Source: Ponticaulis sp. (GTDB taxonomy: Bacteria > Pseudomonadota > Alphaproteobacteria > Caulobacterales > Hyphomonadaceae). From it: 64,000 bases of DNA. Under the pieces are notes generated by a model that searched no databases, was not told the origin of the DNA, and saw only the letters and a list, made by a program, of their open reading frames with translations. Below are positions 20,028 through 30,222 of the stretch, piece by piece. The translations under genes and the position numbers were made by a program. Numbering within the stretch: the stretch's first letter is position 1; each line of letters starts with the position of its first letter. Location: contig PBNO01000006.1 of NCBI GenBank assembly GCA_002723155.1, positions 474,899 through 538,898 of the forward strand, in the 5' to 3' direction.

Positions 20028-20032
20028 AACGT

Positions 20033-21703
20033 ATGACAGATAAAGCAGAACTCCTGTTCCTGCCGCTTGGCGGTTGCAACGAAATCGGAATGAACCTCAA
20101 CGCCTACGCTTACGGTCCGATGCATGACCGGCGCTGGATCATTGTTGATATGGGTGTGTCCTTTGGTGACCTCAGAACGCCCGGCGTTGACGTTATTATT
20201 CCGGACCCAGGTTTTATTGAAGAGCAGCGCGATAACATTGAAGCGATTTTCCTTACGCACGCGCATGAGGACCATATTGGTGCTGTCGGGCATCTCTGGC
20301 ACCGATTCCAGAAGCCTATGTACGCCACGCCGTTCACCGCCGAACTGATACGCCACAAGCTCAATGATGCAGGCGTAATCGATAAAGCAAAGCTCAACGT
20401 TGTTCCGCTCGGCGGCAAGGTGAAAGCTGGCCCGTTTGAGGTGGAGTACGTCACGCTTACGCACTCAATTCCCGAACCGAACGGTCTCGCGATTAAAACG
20501 CCGGCAGGCACTATTCTTCATACGGGTGACTGGAAAATCGACCCTGATCCGCAGATTGGTGCACCGTTTGATTCAACTGTTCTTGAGAAGATGGGCGATG
20601 ATGGCGTTCTCGCGATGGTTTGCGACTCCACCAATGTGTTCGAGGAAGGTGAAGCCGGATCAGAAGGCAGTTGCCGCGATGAACTGGTTGACCTGATTGG
20701 AGAACAGACGGGTAGGGTAGCTGTTACGGCATTCGCATCCAACGTTGCGCGGGTTGAGAGCATTGTGCGCGCCGCTGAAGCGAATGGGCGCCATGTCTGC
20801 CTTGTAGGCCGATCCATGCATCGCATTACAGCGGCTGCGAAAGCCGTTGGGATGCTGGCGGACTGTGCCGAGTTCGTAGATGAGAAAGAAGCTGGCTATC
20901 TGCCACCGGAAGCTATTCTTTATCTCTGCACGGGGTCGCAAGGCGAACCACGCGCTGCGCTTTCTCGTATCGCGCAGGGCAACCACCCACACGTCACTCT
21001 GAATAAGGGAGATACGGTAATCTTCTCGTCCCGTGTCATTCCGGGTAATGAGCGTGGCATCTTTGACCTGCAGAATGCACTTGCAGAAAAGGGCGTGAAG
21101 CTCATTACAGACCGTATGCGGCACATTCACGTTTCAGGGCACCCGTGCCGTGACGAGTTGCGCCGGATGTATTCTTGGGTGCGTCCGCGCATCTCCGTGC
21201 CTGTTCACGGTGAGCGTCGCCACATCCTCGAACACGCCGACTATGCGAAGTCTCTACAGGTATCCGAGGCGGTTACGCCGAAGAATGGTGACGTCATTCG
21301 ACTCGCACCAGGACGCGCAAAGATCGTTGATGAGGTGCCGACCGGTCGTCTTCTCCTCGACGGCAAGCGTCTCATTCCGGAAAACGCTCAAGGCATCCAG
21401 GAACGCCGCCGGCTTTCATTCGCAGGCCATGTCACCGTTGCCATTTGTTTTGATGACAACGCCGACATCATCGACGGCCCAGAAGTGTTTGTCCGGGGCT
21501 ATTCAGAGCCAGATGGACGGACGCTCGACGAAACGATTGATGCGTTCGATGAGGCCGCCGAAAATGCGATAGATAGTCTCAAGCGTAAAGCGAGGCTTGA
21601 CGATGAAACGGTCGAGCGTTCACTTATTCGCGCGCTGCGCAAGGTAGGCGAGCGTGAGCTTGGAAAACGTCCGCTGATCGATGTTTCGATCCTGCGGGGA
21701 TAA
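20033..21703 (+). CDS. rnj: Ribonuclease J
   Basis: 556 residues. It belongs to the beta-CASP metallo-beta-lactamase ribonucleases, which have 5' exonuclease and endonuclease activities on RNA. The zinc-binding HxHxDH motif is His76, His78, Asp80, His81 (THAHEDHIG). The downstream GDWKIDPDP and HVSGHPCRDEL (beta-CASP His motif) are also present. RNase J in alphaproteobacteria coexists with RNase E and helps rRNA and mRNA processing. It follows coaX after five bases. Confidence 0.93.
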   Translation: MTDKAELLFLPLGGCNEIGMNLNAYAYGPMHDRRWIIVDMGVSFGDLRTPGVDVIIPDPGFIEEQRDNIEAIFLTHAHEDHIGAVGHLWHRFQKPMYATPFTAELIRHKLNDAGVIDKAKLNVVPLGGKVKAGPFEVEYVTLTHSIPEPNGLAIKTPAGTILHTGDWKIDPDPQIGAPFDSTVLEKMGDDGVLAMVCDSTNVFEEGEAGSEGSCRDELVDLIGEQTGRVAVTAFASNVARVESIVRAAEANGRHVCLVGRSMHRITAAAKAVGMLADCAEFVDEKEAGYLPPEAILYLCTGSQGEPRAALSRIAQGNHPHVTLNKGDTVIFSSRVIPGNERGIFDLQNALAEKGVKLITDRMRHIHVSGHPCRDELRRMYSWVRPRISVPVHGERRHILEHADYAKSLQVSEAVTPKNGDVIRLAPGRAKIVDEVPTGRLLLDGKRLIPENAQGIQERRRLSFAGHVTVAICFDDNADIIDGPEVFVRGYSEPDGRTLDETIDAFDEAAENAIDSLKRKARLDDETVERSLIRALRKVGERELGKRPLIDVSILRG

Positions 21704-21727
21704 TCAACAGACTGAAAGCGGGGAAAC

Positions 21728-22138
21728 ATGATCGGTCCACTCAACCATGTAGGCGTTGCGGTTCCTTCCATTGAGGAAGCGGCTCAAACCTATCGTGAAC
21801 TGTATGGCGTAACAGACATTACCGAGCCTGGCGAAATGCCGTCACAGGGTGTGCGCTTTTGCTTTGTAAATCTCCCAAACAGCCAGATCGAACTGATTGA
21901 GCCGCTGGGTGACGATTCCCCGATCCTGAACTTCCTCAAGAAGAACCCGAAGGGTGGCCAGCACCATGTGTGTTTCGAAGTTGAAGACATTCATGAAGCC
22001 AAGCGTGAGATGGAAGCTAAAGGCGCGACAGTTCTCAACGAGCCGCGCATTGGTGCGCACGGAACGCCGATCATCTTTGTTCATCCGAAAAATTCGAACG
22101 GCGTGCTGATCGAGCTGATGGAAACTCCGAAACACTAA
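21728..22138 (+). CDS. mce: Methylmalonyl-CoA epimerase
   Basis: 136 residues, one VOC (glyoxalase-like) domain pair. It interconverts the (R) and (S) forms of methylmalonyl-CoA in propionyl-CoA breakdown. The metal ligands expected for the family are visible: His7 (LNHVGVAV), a His in GGQHHVCFEV (about 80) and Glu129 (VLIELME). KGGQHHVCFEV and the C-terminal HPKNSNGVLIEL are typical. The stop overlaps the next gene's ATG by one base. Confidence 0.92.
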   Translation: MIGPLNHVGVAVPSIEEAAQTYRELYGVTDITEPGEMPSQGVRFCFVNLPNSQIELIEPLGDDSPILNFLKKNPKGGQHHVCFEVEDIHEAKREMEAKGATVLNEPRIGAHGTPIIFVHPKNSNGVLIELMETPKH

Positions 22139-22389
22139 TGGGTATTTTTTCTGCTTCCGTCGTCTTTCTGATTTCATGGTGGATGGTCTTTCTGGCAGTC
22201 CTGCCAATTGGTGTGCGCGGCCAGCACGAAGACTATGTGCCGGACGACGGAACAGAGCCTGGCGCGCCTCAGGCCCCGAATCTTTGGAAGAAAGCCACAT
22301 GGGCGACTATCGGTGCCGCCGTGGTAACGCTGATCGGTTTTATTATCGCGATCAGCGGAATTCTCCCTGAACCGGATCGTATCTGGTAG
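22138..22389 (+). CDS. DUF1467 family small membrane protein
   Basis: 83 residues with two predicted membrane helices (about 5-24 and 53-74) separated by a short polar loop rich in Pro, Glu and Asp. The start FISWWMVFLAVLPIGVRGQ matches DUF1467, a small alphaproteobacterial family of unknown function that usually lies between the methylmalonyl-CoA epimerase and proS genes, as here. Its ATG overlaps the mce stop. Function is unknown. Confidence 0.85.
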   Translation: MGIFSASVVFLISWWMVFLAVLPIGVRGQHEDYVPDDGTEPGAPQAPNLWKKATWATIGAAVVTLIGFIIAISGILPEPDRIW

Positions 22390-22420
22390 AAGCTGATTGC
22401 GCGCGACTCATACGGGCGCT

Positions 22421-22441
22421 AGATCAGCATGATCTTCTTTT
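22421..22441 (+). terminator. Possible intrinsic terminator before proS
   Basis: A six-base-pair inverted repeat AGATCA/TGATCT with a three-base loop is followed by TCTTTT. It lies 32 bases after the DUF1467 gene and just before proS. The stem is AT-rich and therefore weak. Confidence 0.35.
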
Positions 22442-22456
22442 ACAGCGAATGGCATC

Positions 22457-23779
22457 ATGAAGCTCTCTAACTATTTCCTGCCTGTTCTCAAGGAAACTCC
22501 AGCCGAGGCGACAATCCTGTCGCACCAGTACATGCTTCGGGCGGGCATGATCCGCCAGAATGGCGCAGGCATTTACAGCTGGCTGCCGTTGGGCCTGAAA
22601 GTGCTCCGTAAGATCGAGACGATCGTGCGCGAAGAAATGGACCGCGCTGGTGCTGTAGAAATGCTGATGCCGACGATCCAGCAAGCCGAGCTCTGGCAGG
22701 AAAGCGGTCGCTATGACGATTATGGTAAGGAGATGCTGCGCATTACCGACCGTCATGATCGTGAAATGCTCTTTGGCCCGACCAATGAGGAAATGATCAC
22801 GGACATTTTCAGGTCGTATGTGCGTAGCTACAAACAGCTGCCTCTGAACCTGTATCACATCCAGTGGAAGTTCCGTGACGAGATCCGCCCCCGGTTTGGC
22901 GTGATGCGTGGTCGTGAGTTTCTGATGAAGGACGCTTATTCCTTCGACATTGATGCTGACGCGGCCCGCCGATCTTATCAAAAAATGTTTTGCGCTTACC
23001 TGAATACGTTCGATAGGCTCGGCCTGACTGCTGTGCCTATGAAGGCGGATACCGGCCCTATTGGCGGCGATCTGAGCCACGAATTTATCATTCTCGCGGA
23101 AACCGGCGAAAGCGAAGTGTTCCTTGATAAGGCGCTTCTTGATGTCCCTGCGCCGGGTATTGATTTCGATTTTGACGGTGACCTCACAACTGAAATCGAC
23201 AAGCGTACTCAGTATTACGCAGCAACCGACGAAATGCATGATGTGGCCGAGTTTGAAACTGTACCGGAAGACCGACGCGTGTCTGCTCGCGGTATCGAAG
23301 TCGGTCATATCTTCTTCTTTGGCGACAAATACTCTTCGCCGATGAAAGCTGAGATCATGAACGCGGAAGGTAAGAGCGTTCCGGTTCAAATGGGCTCTTA
23401 TGGTGTTGGTGTATCACGTCTGGTTGGCGGTATTATCGAAGCGTCTCACGACGACAAAGGCATTATCTGGCCGAAGTCTGTAGCGCCTTTCGACGTCGGT
23501 ATCGTAACCGTGAAAGCTAAGTCTGAAGAAATTCAGGCAGCTGGTTCTGACGCATATGCACAACTTCAAAAAGCTGGTTTTGATCCGTTATATGATGATC
23601 GTGACGCCAGCCCTGGCGTAAAGCTCTCTTCAATGGAACTGATTGGTATTCCATACGTCTTAGTCATCGGTCCGAAGGGACTGGAAAAAGGCGTAGTTGA
23701 GCTAAAGACGCGGGCGACGGGAGAAGCTGAAGAAATGTCACTCGAAGCTGCCATCAATAAGCTGAAAGCTTTAGCGTGA
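22457..23779 (+). CDS. proS: Prolyl-tRNA synthetase, short form
   Basis: 440 residues. Class II aminoacyl-tRNA synthetase that charges tRNA-Pro. Motif 2 ([22 protein letters not shown]) and motif 3 ([16 protein letters not shown]) are clear, as is GPTNEEM. The protein is about 130 residues shorter than E. coli ProS because the editing insertion domain is absent; this short form is usual in alphaproteobacteria. The stop overlaps the GTG start of the LolC/E gene (GTGA). Confidence 0.97.
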   Translation: MKLSNYFLPVLKETPAEATILSHQYMLRAGMIRQNGAGIYSWLPLGLKVLRKIETIVREEMDRAGAVEMLMPTIQQAELWQESGRYDDYGKEMLRITDRHDREMLFGPTNEEMITDIFRSYVRSYKQLPLNLYHIQWKFRDEIRPRFGVMRGREFLMKDAYSFDIDADAARRSYQKMFCAYLNTFDRLGLTAVPMKADTGPIGGDLSHEFIILAETGESEVFLDKALLDVPAPGIDFDFDGDLTTEIDKRTQYYAATDEMHDVAEFETVPEDRRVSARGIEVGHIFFFGDKYSSPMKAEIMNAEGKSVPVQMGSYGVGVSRLVGGIIEASHDDKGIIWPKSVAPFDVGIVTVKAKSEEIQAAGSDAYAQLQKAGFDPLYDDRDASPGVKLSSMELIGIPYVLVIGPKGLEKGVVELKTRATGEAEEMSLEAAINKLKALA

Positions 23780-25080
23780 GTTCGGTAGCTCCCGAAGCAC
23801 TTAAAGACAGACCGTTCGGATATTACGAACGGTCTTTGGCGTTCAGATATATCCGGGCTCGCCGTGAGCACGGCGGTGTCGCTATTGTATCTATTCTATC
23901 GCTCGTCGGTATTGCGCTCGCGGTTGCTGCGTTGATTATCGTCATGTCGATCATGAATGGGTTTCGAGCAGAGCTAATTGATCGTGTTCTTGGTAACTCC
24001 GGGCACATCCGTGTTTATTCCGGACAGAACCTTGCAACCGACATTGACGACTTGATTATCCAGCTTGAAGCGAGAGATGATGTGCGCAGCGCTGTGCCGA
24101 TTGTTGAAGGGGCCGTTCTAGCGTCTTCGGATGCTGTTGCGCGCGGTGCTTATGTGCGAGGGATAAGCCCGAGCGACACTGACGCGTTTGAGTTTCTTCA
24201 AGGTGATCTTTATCGCGGAAGCATGGAGACGTTTGGTGACGGACGATTTGGTGGTGATGACATCATCATTTCAGAACGTCTGGCACGCTCATTGTATGTG
24301 ACGGCAGGTGATTCACTCACACTTATTGCTCCCGAAGGCGCTGCGACTATGGGCGGTGTCATTCCGCGCCGTAAAGTTTATAACATTGCAGGTGTGTTTG
24401 AAGTCTTTTCAGGAAACGCAAACCCGCTCGACGATTCGCTGATCATCATGCCATTGGAGCAGGCTCAGCTCTTCTTTAATTCGCGCGATCGCTATCCGAT
24501 TGTCGAGCTAAAGATAAATGACCCGCAGGACGTTGATGTCGTGCTTCAAACGCTTCAGAGGGAAATCTTTCCGAGAGGCATGCTTACGCAATCCTGGAAA
24601 GAACTGTACCGCGGCATTGTCGGCGCGCTGGAAGTCGAGCGCAGCATGATGAGGATGATTTTCGCTGTCCTGATCACCATCACTGCTCTGAACATTATTA
24701 CTGGCATCGTGATGCTCGTGAAGAACAAGGCGCGCGATGTCGCTATTCTTCGAACGATGGGCGCAAGCCGCAGTACGATACTTCGTGTCTTCCTGATGAT
24801 TGGCGGAATTCTTGGTGTGTCTGGTCTGGTGCTTGGTCTGACGCTGGGGCTTCTCTTCTGCTTCAATATCGAGCCGATTCAGGATTTCCTGAATATGCTT
24901 ACCGGCAACGCAATCTGGAATCCTGATGTTTACGGGCTTCCTTACATTCCGGCGCTAATTGATTGGTCTGAAGTCGGTTTTGCATCAGCGTATGCATTTC
25001 TTGTGTCGATAGTCGTGTCCGTGCTTCCGGCGTGGAATGCTGCCAAGCTCGACCCTGTCGAAGCCTTGAGATCGGAGTAG
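23776..25080 (+). CDS. lolC: Lipoprotein-releasing ABC transporter permease LolC/LolE
   Basis: 434 residues, GTG start overlapping the proS stop. Permease subunit of the LolCDE-type system that extracts outer-membrane lipoproteins from the inner membrane. It has an N-terminal helix, a large periplasmic domain (about 70-290) and three C-terminal helices. The FALRYIRARR-like N-terminus (here [18 protein letters not shown]) and LRTMGAS near the FtsX-like domain are characteristic. Only one permease gene is present next to lolD, so it may work as a homodimer (LolF-like). The assignment to C or E is therefore arbitrary. Confidence 0.93.
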   Translation: MSSVAPEALKDRPFGYYERSLAFRYIRARREHGGVAIVSILSLVGIALAVAALIIVMSIMNGFRAELIDRVLGNSGHIRVYSGQNLATDIDDLIIQLEARDDVRSAVPIVEGAVLASSDAVARGAYVRGISPSDTDAFEFLQGDLYRGSMETFGDGRFGGDDIIISERLARSLYVTAGDSLTLIAPEGAATMGGVIPRRKVYNIAGVFEVFSGNANPLDDSLIIMPLEQAQLFFNSRDRYPIVELKINDPQDVDVVLQTLQREIFPRGMLTQSWKELYRGIVGALEVERSMMRMIFAVLITITALNIITGIVMLVKNKARDVAILRTMGASRSTILRVFLMIGGILGVSGLVLGLTLGLLFCFNIEPIQDFLNMLTGNAIWNPDVYGLPYIPALIDWSEVGFASAYAFLVSIVVSVLPAWNAAKLDPVEALRSE

Positions 25081-25084
25081 AGCT

Positions 25085-25783
25085 ATGAGCGTGGTTCTGA
25101 AGCTTTCCTCCGTTGTCCGCACGTACCGGGCAGGCGAAAACGCGGTTGATGTTCTTAAAGGTGTCGACCTTGAGCTAAGCCGTGGCGAGCTTGTTGGGCT
25201 GGTCGGACCGTCCGGCTCGGGTAAGTCGACGCTTTTGCACACTGCTGGCCTTTTGGAGAGGCCAGACGAAGGGACGGTACTCCTTGACGGTGAAGACTGT
25301 CTGAAACTGAATGACCGCCAGCGCACGCTTATGCGCCGAACGCGCCTTGGGTTTGTTTATCAGTTCCATCACCTGCTTCCGGAGTTTAACGCGATTGATA
25401 ACGTCGCAGCTCCGCTTTACCTCTCGGGCGTCCATCGGAATGTGGCGCGCGAGCGTGCCGTCGAATTGCTTGAAAAGATGGGTCTGGGGCACAGGCTCAA
25501 TCACCAGCCGATGGAAATGTCTGGCGGTGAGCAGCAGCGTGTTGCAATTGCGCGTGCACTGTCGAATCGACCGAAGATTCTGATCGCCGACGAACCAACG
25601 GGCAACCTCGACACCAAAACAACGGAAAGCGTGTTTCAGCAGTTGATTGAAACGGGCAGGACTGAAGGTCTCGCCATGCTGATCGCGACCCATAACCTCG
25701 CGCTGACCCAGTATATGGACCGCGTGCTGACCCTCGAGGATGGGAAACTCACAACTTTCGAACCTGCGAAGGCTTCTGGCTGA
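25085..25783 (+). CDS. lolD: Lipoprotein-releasing ABC transporter ATPase LolD
   Basis: 232 residues, MacB/LolD-type ATPase that powers lipoprotein release. Walker A is GPSGSGKS at 41-48, the signature motif [15 protein letters not shown] starts at 145, and Walker B ILIADE lies at 165-170. It follows the permease gene after four bases, which supports a two-gene LolCD unit. Confidence 0.96.
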   Translation: MSVVLKLSSVVRTYRAGENAVDVLKGVDLELSRGELVGLVGPSGSGKSTLLHTAGLLERPDEGTVLLDGEDCLKLNDRQRTLMRRTRLGFVYQFHHLLPEFNAIDNVAAPLYLSGVHRNVARERAVELLEKMGLGHRLNHQPMEMSGGEQQRVAIARALSNRPKILIADEPTGNLDTKTTESVFQQLIETGRTEGLAMLIATHNLALTQYMDRVLTLEDGKLTTFEPAKASG

Positions 25784-25822
25784 GACCGTTTTCTTCCATG
25801 ATGGTTAAAGGTCAGGAAGATT

Positions 25823-28800
25823 ATGATGTCTGAAAGCTATAAAACTCCGCGCTTTGTCCACTTAGGTGTGCGTTCCTCATTCTCTCTTCTGGAGAGTATG
25901 ATTACGTCCGGTGCGTTGAAGTCCTGGGCTGAAAACAATCTAGTCTCCGCCGTTGGCGTAACTGATCACAACAACCTATTCGGCGCGCTTGAGATTTCAG
26001 AATATCTGGCGGGTATTGGGGTTCAGCCGGTCGTTGGCGTCGCGTTCGATGTGATGCCCGCGCTGCATGACGCCCAACCCTACAAACTGACAATCTATGC
26101 CAAAGATGAGACGGGCTATGAACGTCTCATGGAAATCGCTTCGGCTGCTTATCTAGAAAGCGAGGATGGTGTTCCCGTTTTGAAAGAGCATCATGTTTTT
26201 GAGAAGACCGAAGGACTGATTGCGCTTTCTGGCGGCGCGTATGGCGAGGCGGGTCAAGCGGCTTGCCGCGGCAAGTATGAGCAGGTTTTGGCTTCCCTCA
26301 AGCGACTAACCGATGCCTATCCTGACCGCTGCTATGTCGATATTCAGCGTCATGACGAACCTGAAGAAATTCAGAGCGAGCCTATGCTCATTGAAGCGGC
26401 TTATGAGCTCGGATTGCCGCTCGTTGCCATCCAGGATGCAAGGTTCCTAAAGCGCGAAGACCATGCGGCTCATGATGCGCTCATGTGTATCCGTAACGGG
26501 AGCTATATCGGCCAGACTGAACGATATCGGATCACAGAAGAGCACTATCTGAAGTCGGCGGACGAAATGGAGGCGCTCTTCGCCGACATTCCTGAGGCTA
26601 TTGAGAACACTATTGCCCTCGCTCAAAGGTGCGCTGTACGTCCCCGTCTGCGAAATCCGATCCTTCCGCACTTCGATGGCGGGTTTGGTCGTAGCGAAGC
26701 AGATGAACTTCGCGCACAGGCGAATGAGGGCCTCGAGCGGCGCCTTGCCGAAGTCGAAAAGATGTACGGTACGCGAGAGGAATATCAGGAGCGTCTCGAT
26801 TACGAGCTGGGTATCATCGAGAATATGGGCTTTCCGGGCTACTTCCTGATCGTATCTGACTTCATCAAATGGGCTAAAGAACACGATATTCCCGTTGGGC
26901 CGGGGCGCGGTTCAGGTGCGGGGTCACTGGTTGCCTGGGTGCTGCTTATTACCGACCTCGACCCGCTTCGTTTCGGGCTGCTCTTCGAGCGCTTCCTGAA
27001 CCCAGAACGTGTTTCCATGCCTGACTTCGACGTGGACTTCTGTCAGGAGCGTCGTGGTGAAGTGATCCGCTACGTGCGTGACAAGTATGGTGAAGCCAGC
27101 GTCGCATCCATTATCACTTTTGGTACGCTTCAGGCGAAGGCGGTGGTGCGAGATGTCGGTCGTGTTATGCAGATGCCTTATGGGCAGGTGGATCGACTTT
27201 CTAAGCTAATCCCGTTCAATCCCGCAAAGCCGCCAAAGCTGAAAGACGCGATCGCGGACGAACCGAAGTTCGATGAGGAAAAAGATCGAGACCCGCTGGT
27301 CGGTGAGATGCTGGAAAAAGCGCTCGCGCTTGAAGGGCTTTACAGAAACTGTGGTACGCACGCCGCCGGCGTCGTTATCGGTGACCGGCCACTCGTTCAA
27401 CTGACTCCACTTTTCCGCGATCCACGGTCCGACCTTCCGGCGACCCAGCTTAACATGAAATGGGCTGAGCAGGCCGGACTCGTGAAGTTCGACTTCCTTG
27501 GCCTAAAAACGCTGACCGTCATCCACCGCGCGCTCAAATTCCTGAATGAGACGGAAACGTCCATGCCGAAGGCCTGGCGCGCCTATGACGACGAGTCGAC
27601 CTATCAGCTGATGTCTGTAGGCGACACGCTGGGTGTGTTCCAGCTTGAGGGGCAGGGTATGCGCGATACCCTGAAGAAAGTGCAGCCGGGCTCCATGGAG
27701 GACGTGATCGCGATCATTTCTCTCTACCGCCCGGGCCCGATGGATAACATTCCGCAGTTCGTCGACGTTAAATTCGGACGTGTCGATGCGGACTATTATC
27801 ACCCGCTTCTGAAACCGATCCTTGAAGAGACTTACGGCGTTCCGGTCTATCAGGAACAGGTTATGCGTATGGCGCAGGAGCTTGCGGGTTACTCGCTTGG
27901 TGAGGCGGATATGCTTCGCCGCGCTATGGGTAAGAAAAAAGTCGAGGAGATGCTCAAGCAGCGTAAGCGCTTTATCGAGGGTGCTGCTGAGAAGGACGTT
28001 CCGGAGAAACAGGCCAGCCATATCTTCGATGTTATGGAGAAGTTCGCCGGTTACGGTTTTAACAAATCCCACGCAGCTGCTTATGCCGCAATTTCTTACC
28101 AGACGGGTTATCTGAAAGCGAACCACCCGATCGAATTTCTCGCGGCTTCAATGAGCCTCGATATCCAGAACACTGACAAGCTTGCGGCGTTTTTCCAGGA
28201 AGCAAAGCGTCTGGATATTACGGTTCAGGCGCCAGATATCAATCTCAGCAATCCGGACTTCGATGTTCGCGATGGTTCGATCATCTATGCTCTCGGCGCG
28301 ATTAAAGGCGTGGGCATGGAAGCGATGAAACATGTTTGCGAAATCCGCAAAGAGCGACCGTTTGACAGCCTTCATGATTTCGCAGAGCGCGTCGATCCTC
28401 GTCTGATCAACCGAAAGTGTCTCGAGTCGCTCGCTAAATCTGGCGCCTTTGACTCGCTGGAACCAAATCGGGCGCGTGCGCTGGCGGCTGTCGATGTTCT
28501 GGTCGCCACGGCTTCGTCAGCAGCTGATGATCGTGCAGCAAACCAGAACAGTCTGTTCGGAGATGATAAATCTCAGACACGGGCGCCAATTCCAAAAGTG
28601 CCCGCTTGGAGCTCGACCCAACTGTTGGACCATGAGTTCAAGGCAGTCGGCTTCTACCTCAGCGGACACCCGCTCGACGGACTGCTTCTAGCCGGCGCCA
28701 GAGACAGGATTACTTTCGCCATGGATATCCAGACGGCAGCCCGTGAGAAGGGCGTTCTGGAGATGATGGGTATCGTACGAGCCAAGAATGAACGGCCAGC

Positions 28801-29251
28801 TCAGTCTGGCGGTAAGTTCGCGTGGGTCACATTCTCTGATCCAACCGGCGAATTCGAAGCTATGGTGCCGCCGGAAACCCTGATGGAGATTCGCGACGTT
28901 ATCGAAACGGGAGCCTCAGTGGTGGTCCGTATCCGTCCTCGTGTTAAGGACGATGAGATCCGACTGACTGTAGATGGCGCCATACCGCTGGAAAAGGCGG
29001 CGCTTGGTGCGCCTAAGGGGCTGATTGTAAGTCTCCTTCCAGGAACGGATCCGGCGACCTTTGTTGAGGTGTCAAAACACCTTGTGAATTTGAGCACGCA
29101 TGAGCGCGGCGAACTTCGTGTAGAGGTGCCGATTTCGGGTAACCGGATCGCGCTGGTAAGCTTGCCTGGGAAGTACGCTGTCGGCACGGCCGCAGCTCAG
29201 GCTTTGAAGTCTGCTCCGGGTGTTCGTGCCGTACGTGAACTTGCTGCGTAA
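25823..29251 (+). CDS. dnaE: DNA polymerase III subunit alpha
   Basis: 1142 residues, replicative polymerase of the DnaE1 type. The N-terminal PHP domain starts HLGVRSSFSLLESM, and the catalytic Asp pair lies in MPDFDVDF (Asp401, Asp403). The polymerase signature GPGRGSGAGSLVAW and the helix-hairpin-helix, OB and C-terminal domains follow. Two start codons are in tandem (25823 and 25826). The gene lies between lolD and rpsB, the common alphaproteobacterial location. This is the main replicative copy and not the mutagenic DnaE2. Confidence 0.97.
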   Translation: MMSESYKTPRFVHLGVRSSFSLLESMITSGALKSWAENNLVSAVGVTDHNNLFGALEISEYLAGIGVQPVVGVAFDVMPALHDAQPYKLTIYAKDETGYERLMEIASAAYLESEDGVPVLKEHHVFEKTEGLIALSGGAYGEAGQAACRGKYEQVLASLKRLTDAYPDRCYVDIQRHDEPEEIQSEPMLIEAAYELGLPLVAIQDARFLKREDHAAHDALMCIRNGSYIGQTERYRITEEHYLKSADEMEALFADIPEAIENTIALAQRCAVRPRLRNPILPHFDGGFGRSEADELRAQANEGLERRLAEVEKMYGTREEYQERLDYELGIIENMGFPGYFLIVSDFIKWAKEHDIPVGPGRGSGAGSLVAWVLLITDLDPLRFGLLFERFLNPERVSMPDFDVDFCQERRGEVIRYVRDKYGEASVASIITFGTLQAKAVVRDVGRVMQMPYGQVDRLSKLIPFNPAKPPKLKDAIADEPKFDEEKDRDPLVGEMLEKALALEGLYRNCGTHAAGVVIGDRPLVQLTPLFRDPRSDLPATQLNMKWAEQAGLVKFDFLGLKTLTVIHRALKFLNETETSMPKAWRAYDDESTYQLMSVGDTLGVFQLEGQGMRDTLKKVQPGSMEDVIAIISLYRPGPMDNIPQFVDVKFGRVDADYYHPLLKPILEETYGVPVYQEQVMRMAQELAGYSLGEADMLRRAMGKKKVEEMLKQRKRFIEGAAEKDVPEKQASHIFDVMEKFAGYGFNKSHAAAYAAISYQTGYLKANHPIEFLAASMSLDIQNTDKLAAFFQEAKRLDITVQAPDINLSNPDFDVRDGSIIYALGAIKGVGMEAMKHVCEIRKERPFDSLHDFAERVDPRLINRKCLESLAKSGAFDSLEPNRARALAAVDVLVATASSAADDRAANQNSLFGDDKSQTRAPIPKVPAWSSTQLLDHEFKAVGFYLSGHPLDGLLLAGARDRITFAMDIQTAAREKGVLEMMGIVRAKNERPAQSGGKFAWVTFSDPTGEFEAMVPPETLMEIRDVIETGASVVVRIRPRVKDDEIRLTVDGAIPLEKAALGAPKGLIVSLLPGTDPATFVEVSKHLVNLSTHERGELRVEVPISGNRIALVSLPGKYAVGTAAAQALKSAPGVRAVRELAA

Positions 29252-29258
29252 TCGCGGG

Positions 29259-29286
29259 TTGCCAGAACGCCTAAACTCTGTATAAG
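29259..29286 (+). promoter_or_regulatory. Probable sigma-70 promoter of rpsB-tsf
   Basis: TTGCCA at 29259-29264 and TATAAG at 29281-29286 are separated by 16 bases. This is a good match to a housekeeping promoter, eight bases after the dnaE stop. It would give a leader of roughly 95 bases before rpsB. Confidence 0.6.
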
Positions 29287-29388
29287 CCACGCCTATTCCG
29301 ACACGCGGGCAGCACTTTCGTGCATCCGGTGCTGGGTCATGTGACCCGGCTATGCCTGCGGCGGCTAACCGGATAGGAGAAAATAGAA
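29287..29388 (+). promoter_or_regulatory. Structured rpsB 5' leader
   Basis: Two adjacent hairpins are visible: CAGCAC/GTGCTG (29310-29315 with 29329-29334) and GGTCA/TGACC (29335-29339 with 29342-29346). They are followed by two CCGG sequences that could pair around a GC-rich loop. In E. coli the rpsB leader binds ribosomal protein S2 and represses rpsB-tsf. A comparable role here is an inference from position. Confidence 0.4.
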
Positions 29389-30180
29389 ATGGCACTGCCT
29401 GAATTCACTATGGCTCAGCTTCTCGAAGCTGGCGTACACTTTGGTCACCAAACTCACCGCTGGAACCCTAAGATGAAGAAATTCATCTATGGTGAGCGTA
29501 GCCACATCCACATTATCGACCTTTCTAAAACTGTGCCGCTTTTTCACCAAGCGCTCGTAAAGGTCCGCGATACTGTTGCAAAAGGCGGCCGTGTACTCTT
29601 CGTTGGTACAAAACGTCAGGCGGCTGATCCTGTTGCTGAAGCTGCACAGCGTTGTGCTCAGTACTACATGAACCACCGTTGGCTCGGCGGCACGCTGACA
29701 AACTGGCAGACTGTTGCTCACTCGATCAAGCGCCTCAAAGAGCTCACAGCTCTTCTTTCTGAAGGCGGCAACGTTTCTGGTCTGACGAAAAAAGAACTTC
29801 TCAACCGTGAGCGCGAGCGCGAAAAGCTTGAACGCGCACTCGGTGGTATTCAGGACATGGGCGACCTGCCTGACCTGATGTTCGTAATCGATACGAACAA
29901 AGAGCAAATTGCGATTAAAGAAGCTAAAAAGCTCGGCATTCCTGTCATCGCTGTAGTTGATACGAACTGCGACCCTGACGACGTTGACTTCCCATTCCCG
30001 GGCAATGACGACGCGGCTCGTGCTATCTCGCTCTACGCGAACCTGATTGCTGACGCAGTTCTCGACGGTCTTGCTGAGTCTACTGCTGGCCTCGGTATCG
30101 ACCTTGGCGAGTCTGAAGACCTCACAGACGTTGCTGCAGCTGACCTCGCTGCTGCTGAGTCTGGCGAAGCAACCGAATAA
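29389..30180 (+). CDS. rpsB: 30S ribosomal protein S2
   Basis: 263 residues. S2 bridges the head and body of the small ribosomal subunit. The N-terminus [21 protein letters not shown] and [14 protein letters not shown] are diagnostic. The acidic Ala/Glu-rich tail after about residue 225 is a common alphaproteobacterial extension. AGGAG lies a short distance before the ATG. It forms the classic rpsB-tsf pair. Confidence 0.98.
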   Translation: MALPEFTMAQLLEAGVHFGHQTHRWNPKMKKFIYGERSHIHIIDLSKTVPLFHQALVKVRDTVAKGGRVLFVGTKRQAADPVAEAAQRCAQYYMNHRWLGGTLTNWQTVAHSIKRLKELTALLSEGGNVSGLTKKELLNREREREKLERALGGIQDMGDLPDLMFVIDTNKEQIAIKEAKKLGIPVIAVVDTNCDPDDVDFPFPGNDDAARAISLYANLIADAVLDGLAESTAGLGIDLGESEDLTDVAAADLAAAESGEATE

Positions 30181-30222
30181 TCACTGACGCTTAGTAACCC
30201 CTAAGATAAAGGCAAATTTGAC

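Noticed and set aside
22424..23389. Minus-strand frame of 321 codons antisense to proS
   Set aside because: proS has all its synthetase motifs; the opposite frame shows none.
30190..30205. CTTAG/CTAAG inverted repeat between rpsB and tsf
   Set aside because: Only five weak base pairs and no T-run; below what I would call a terminator.
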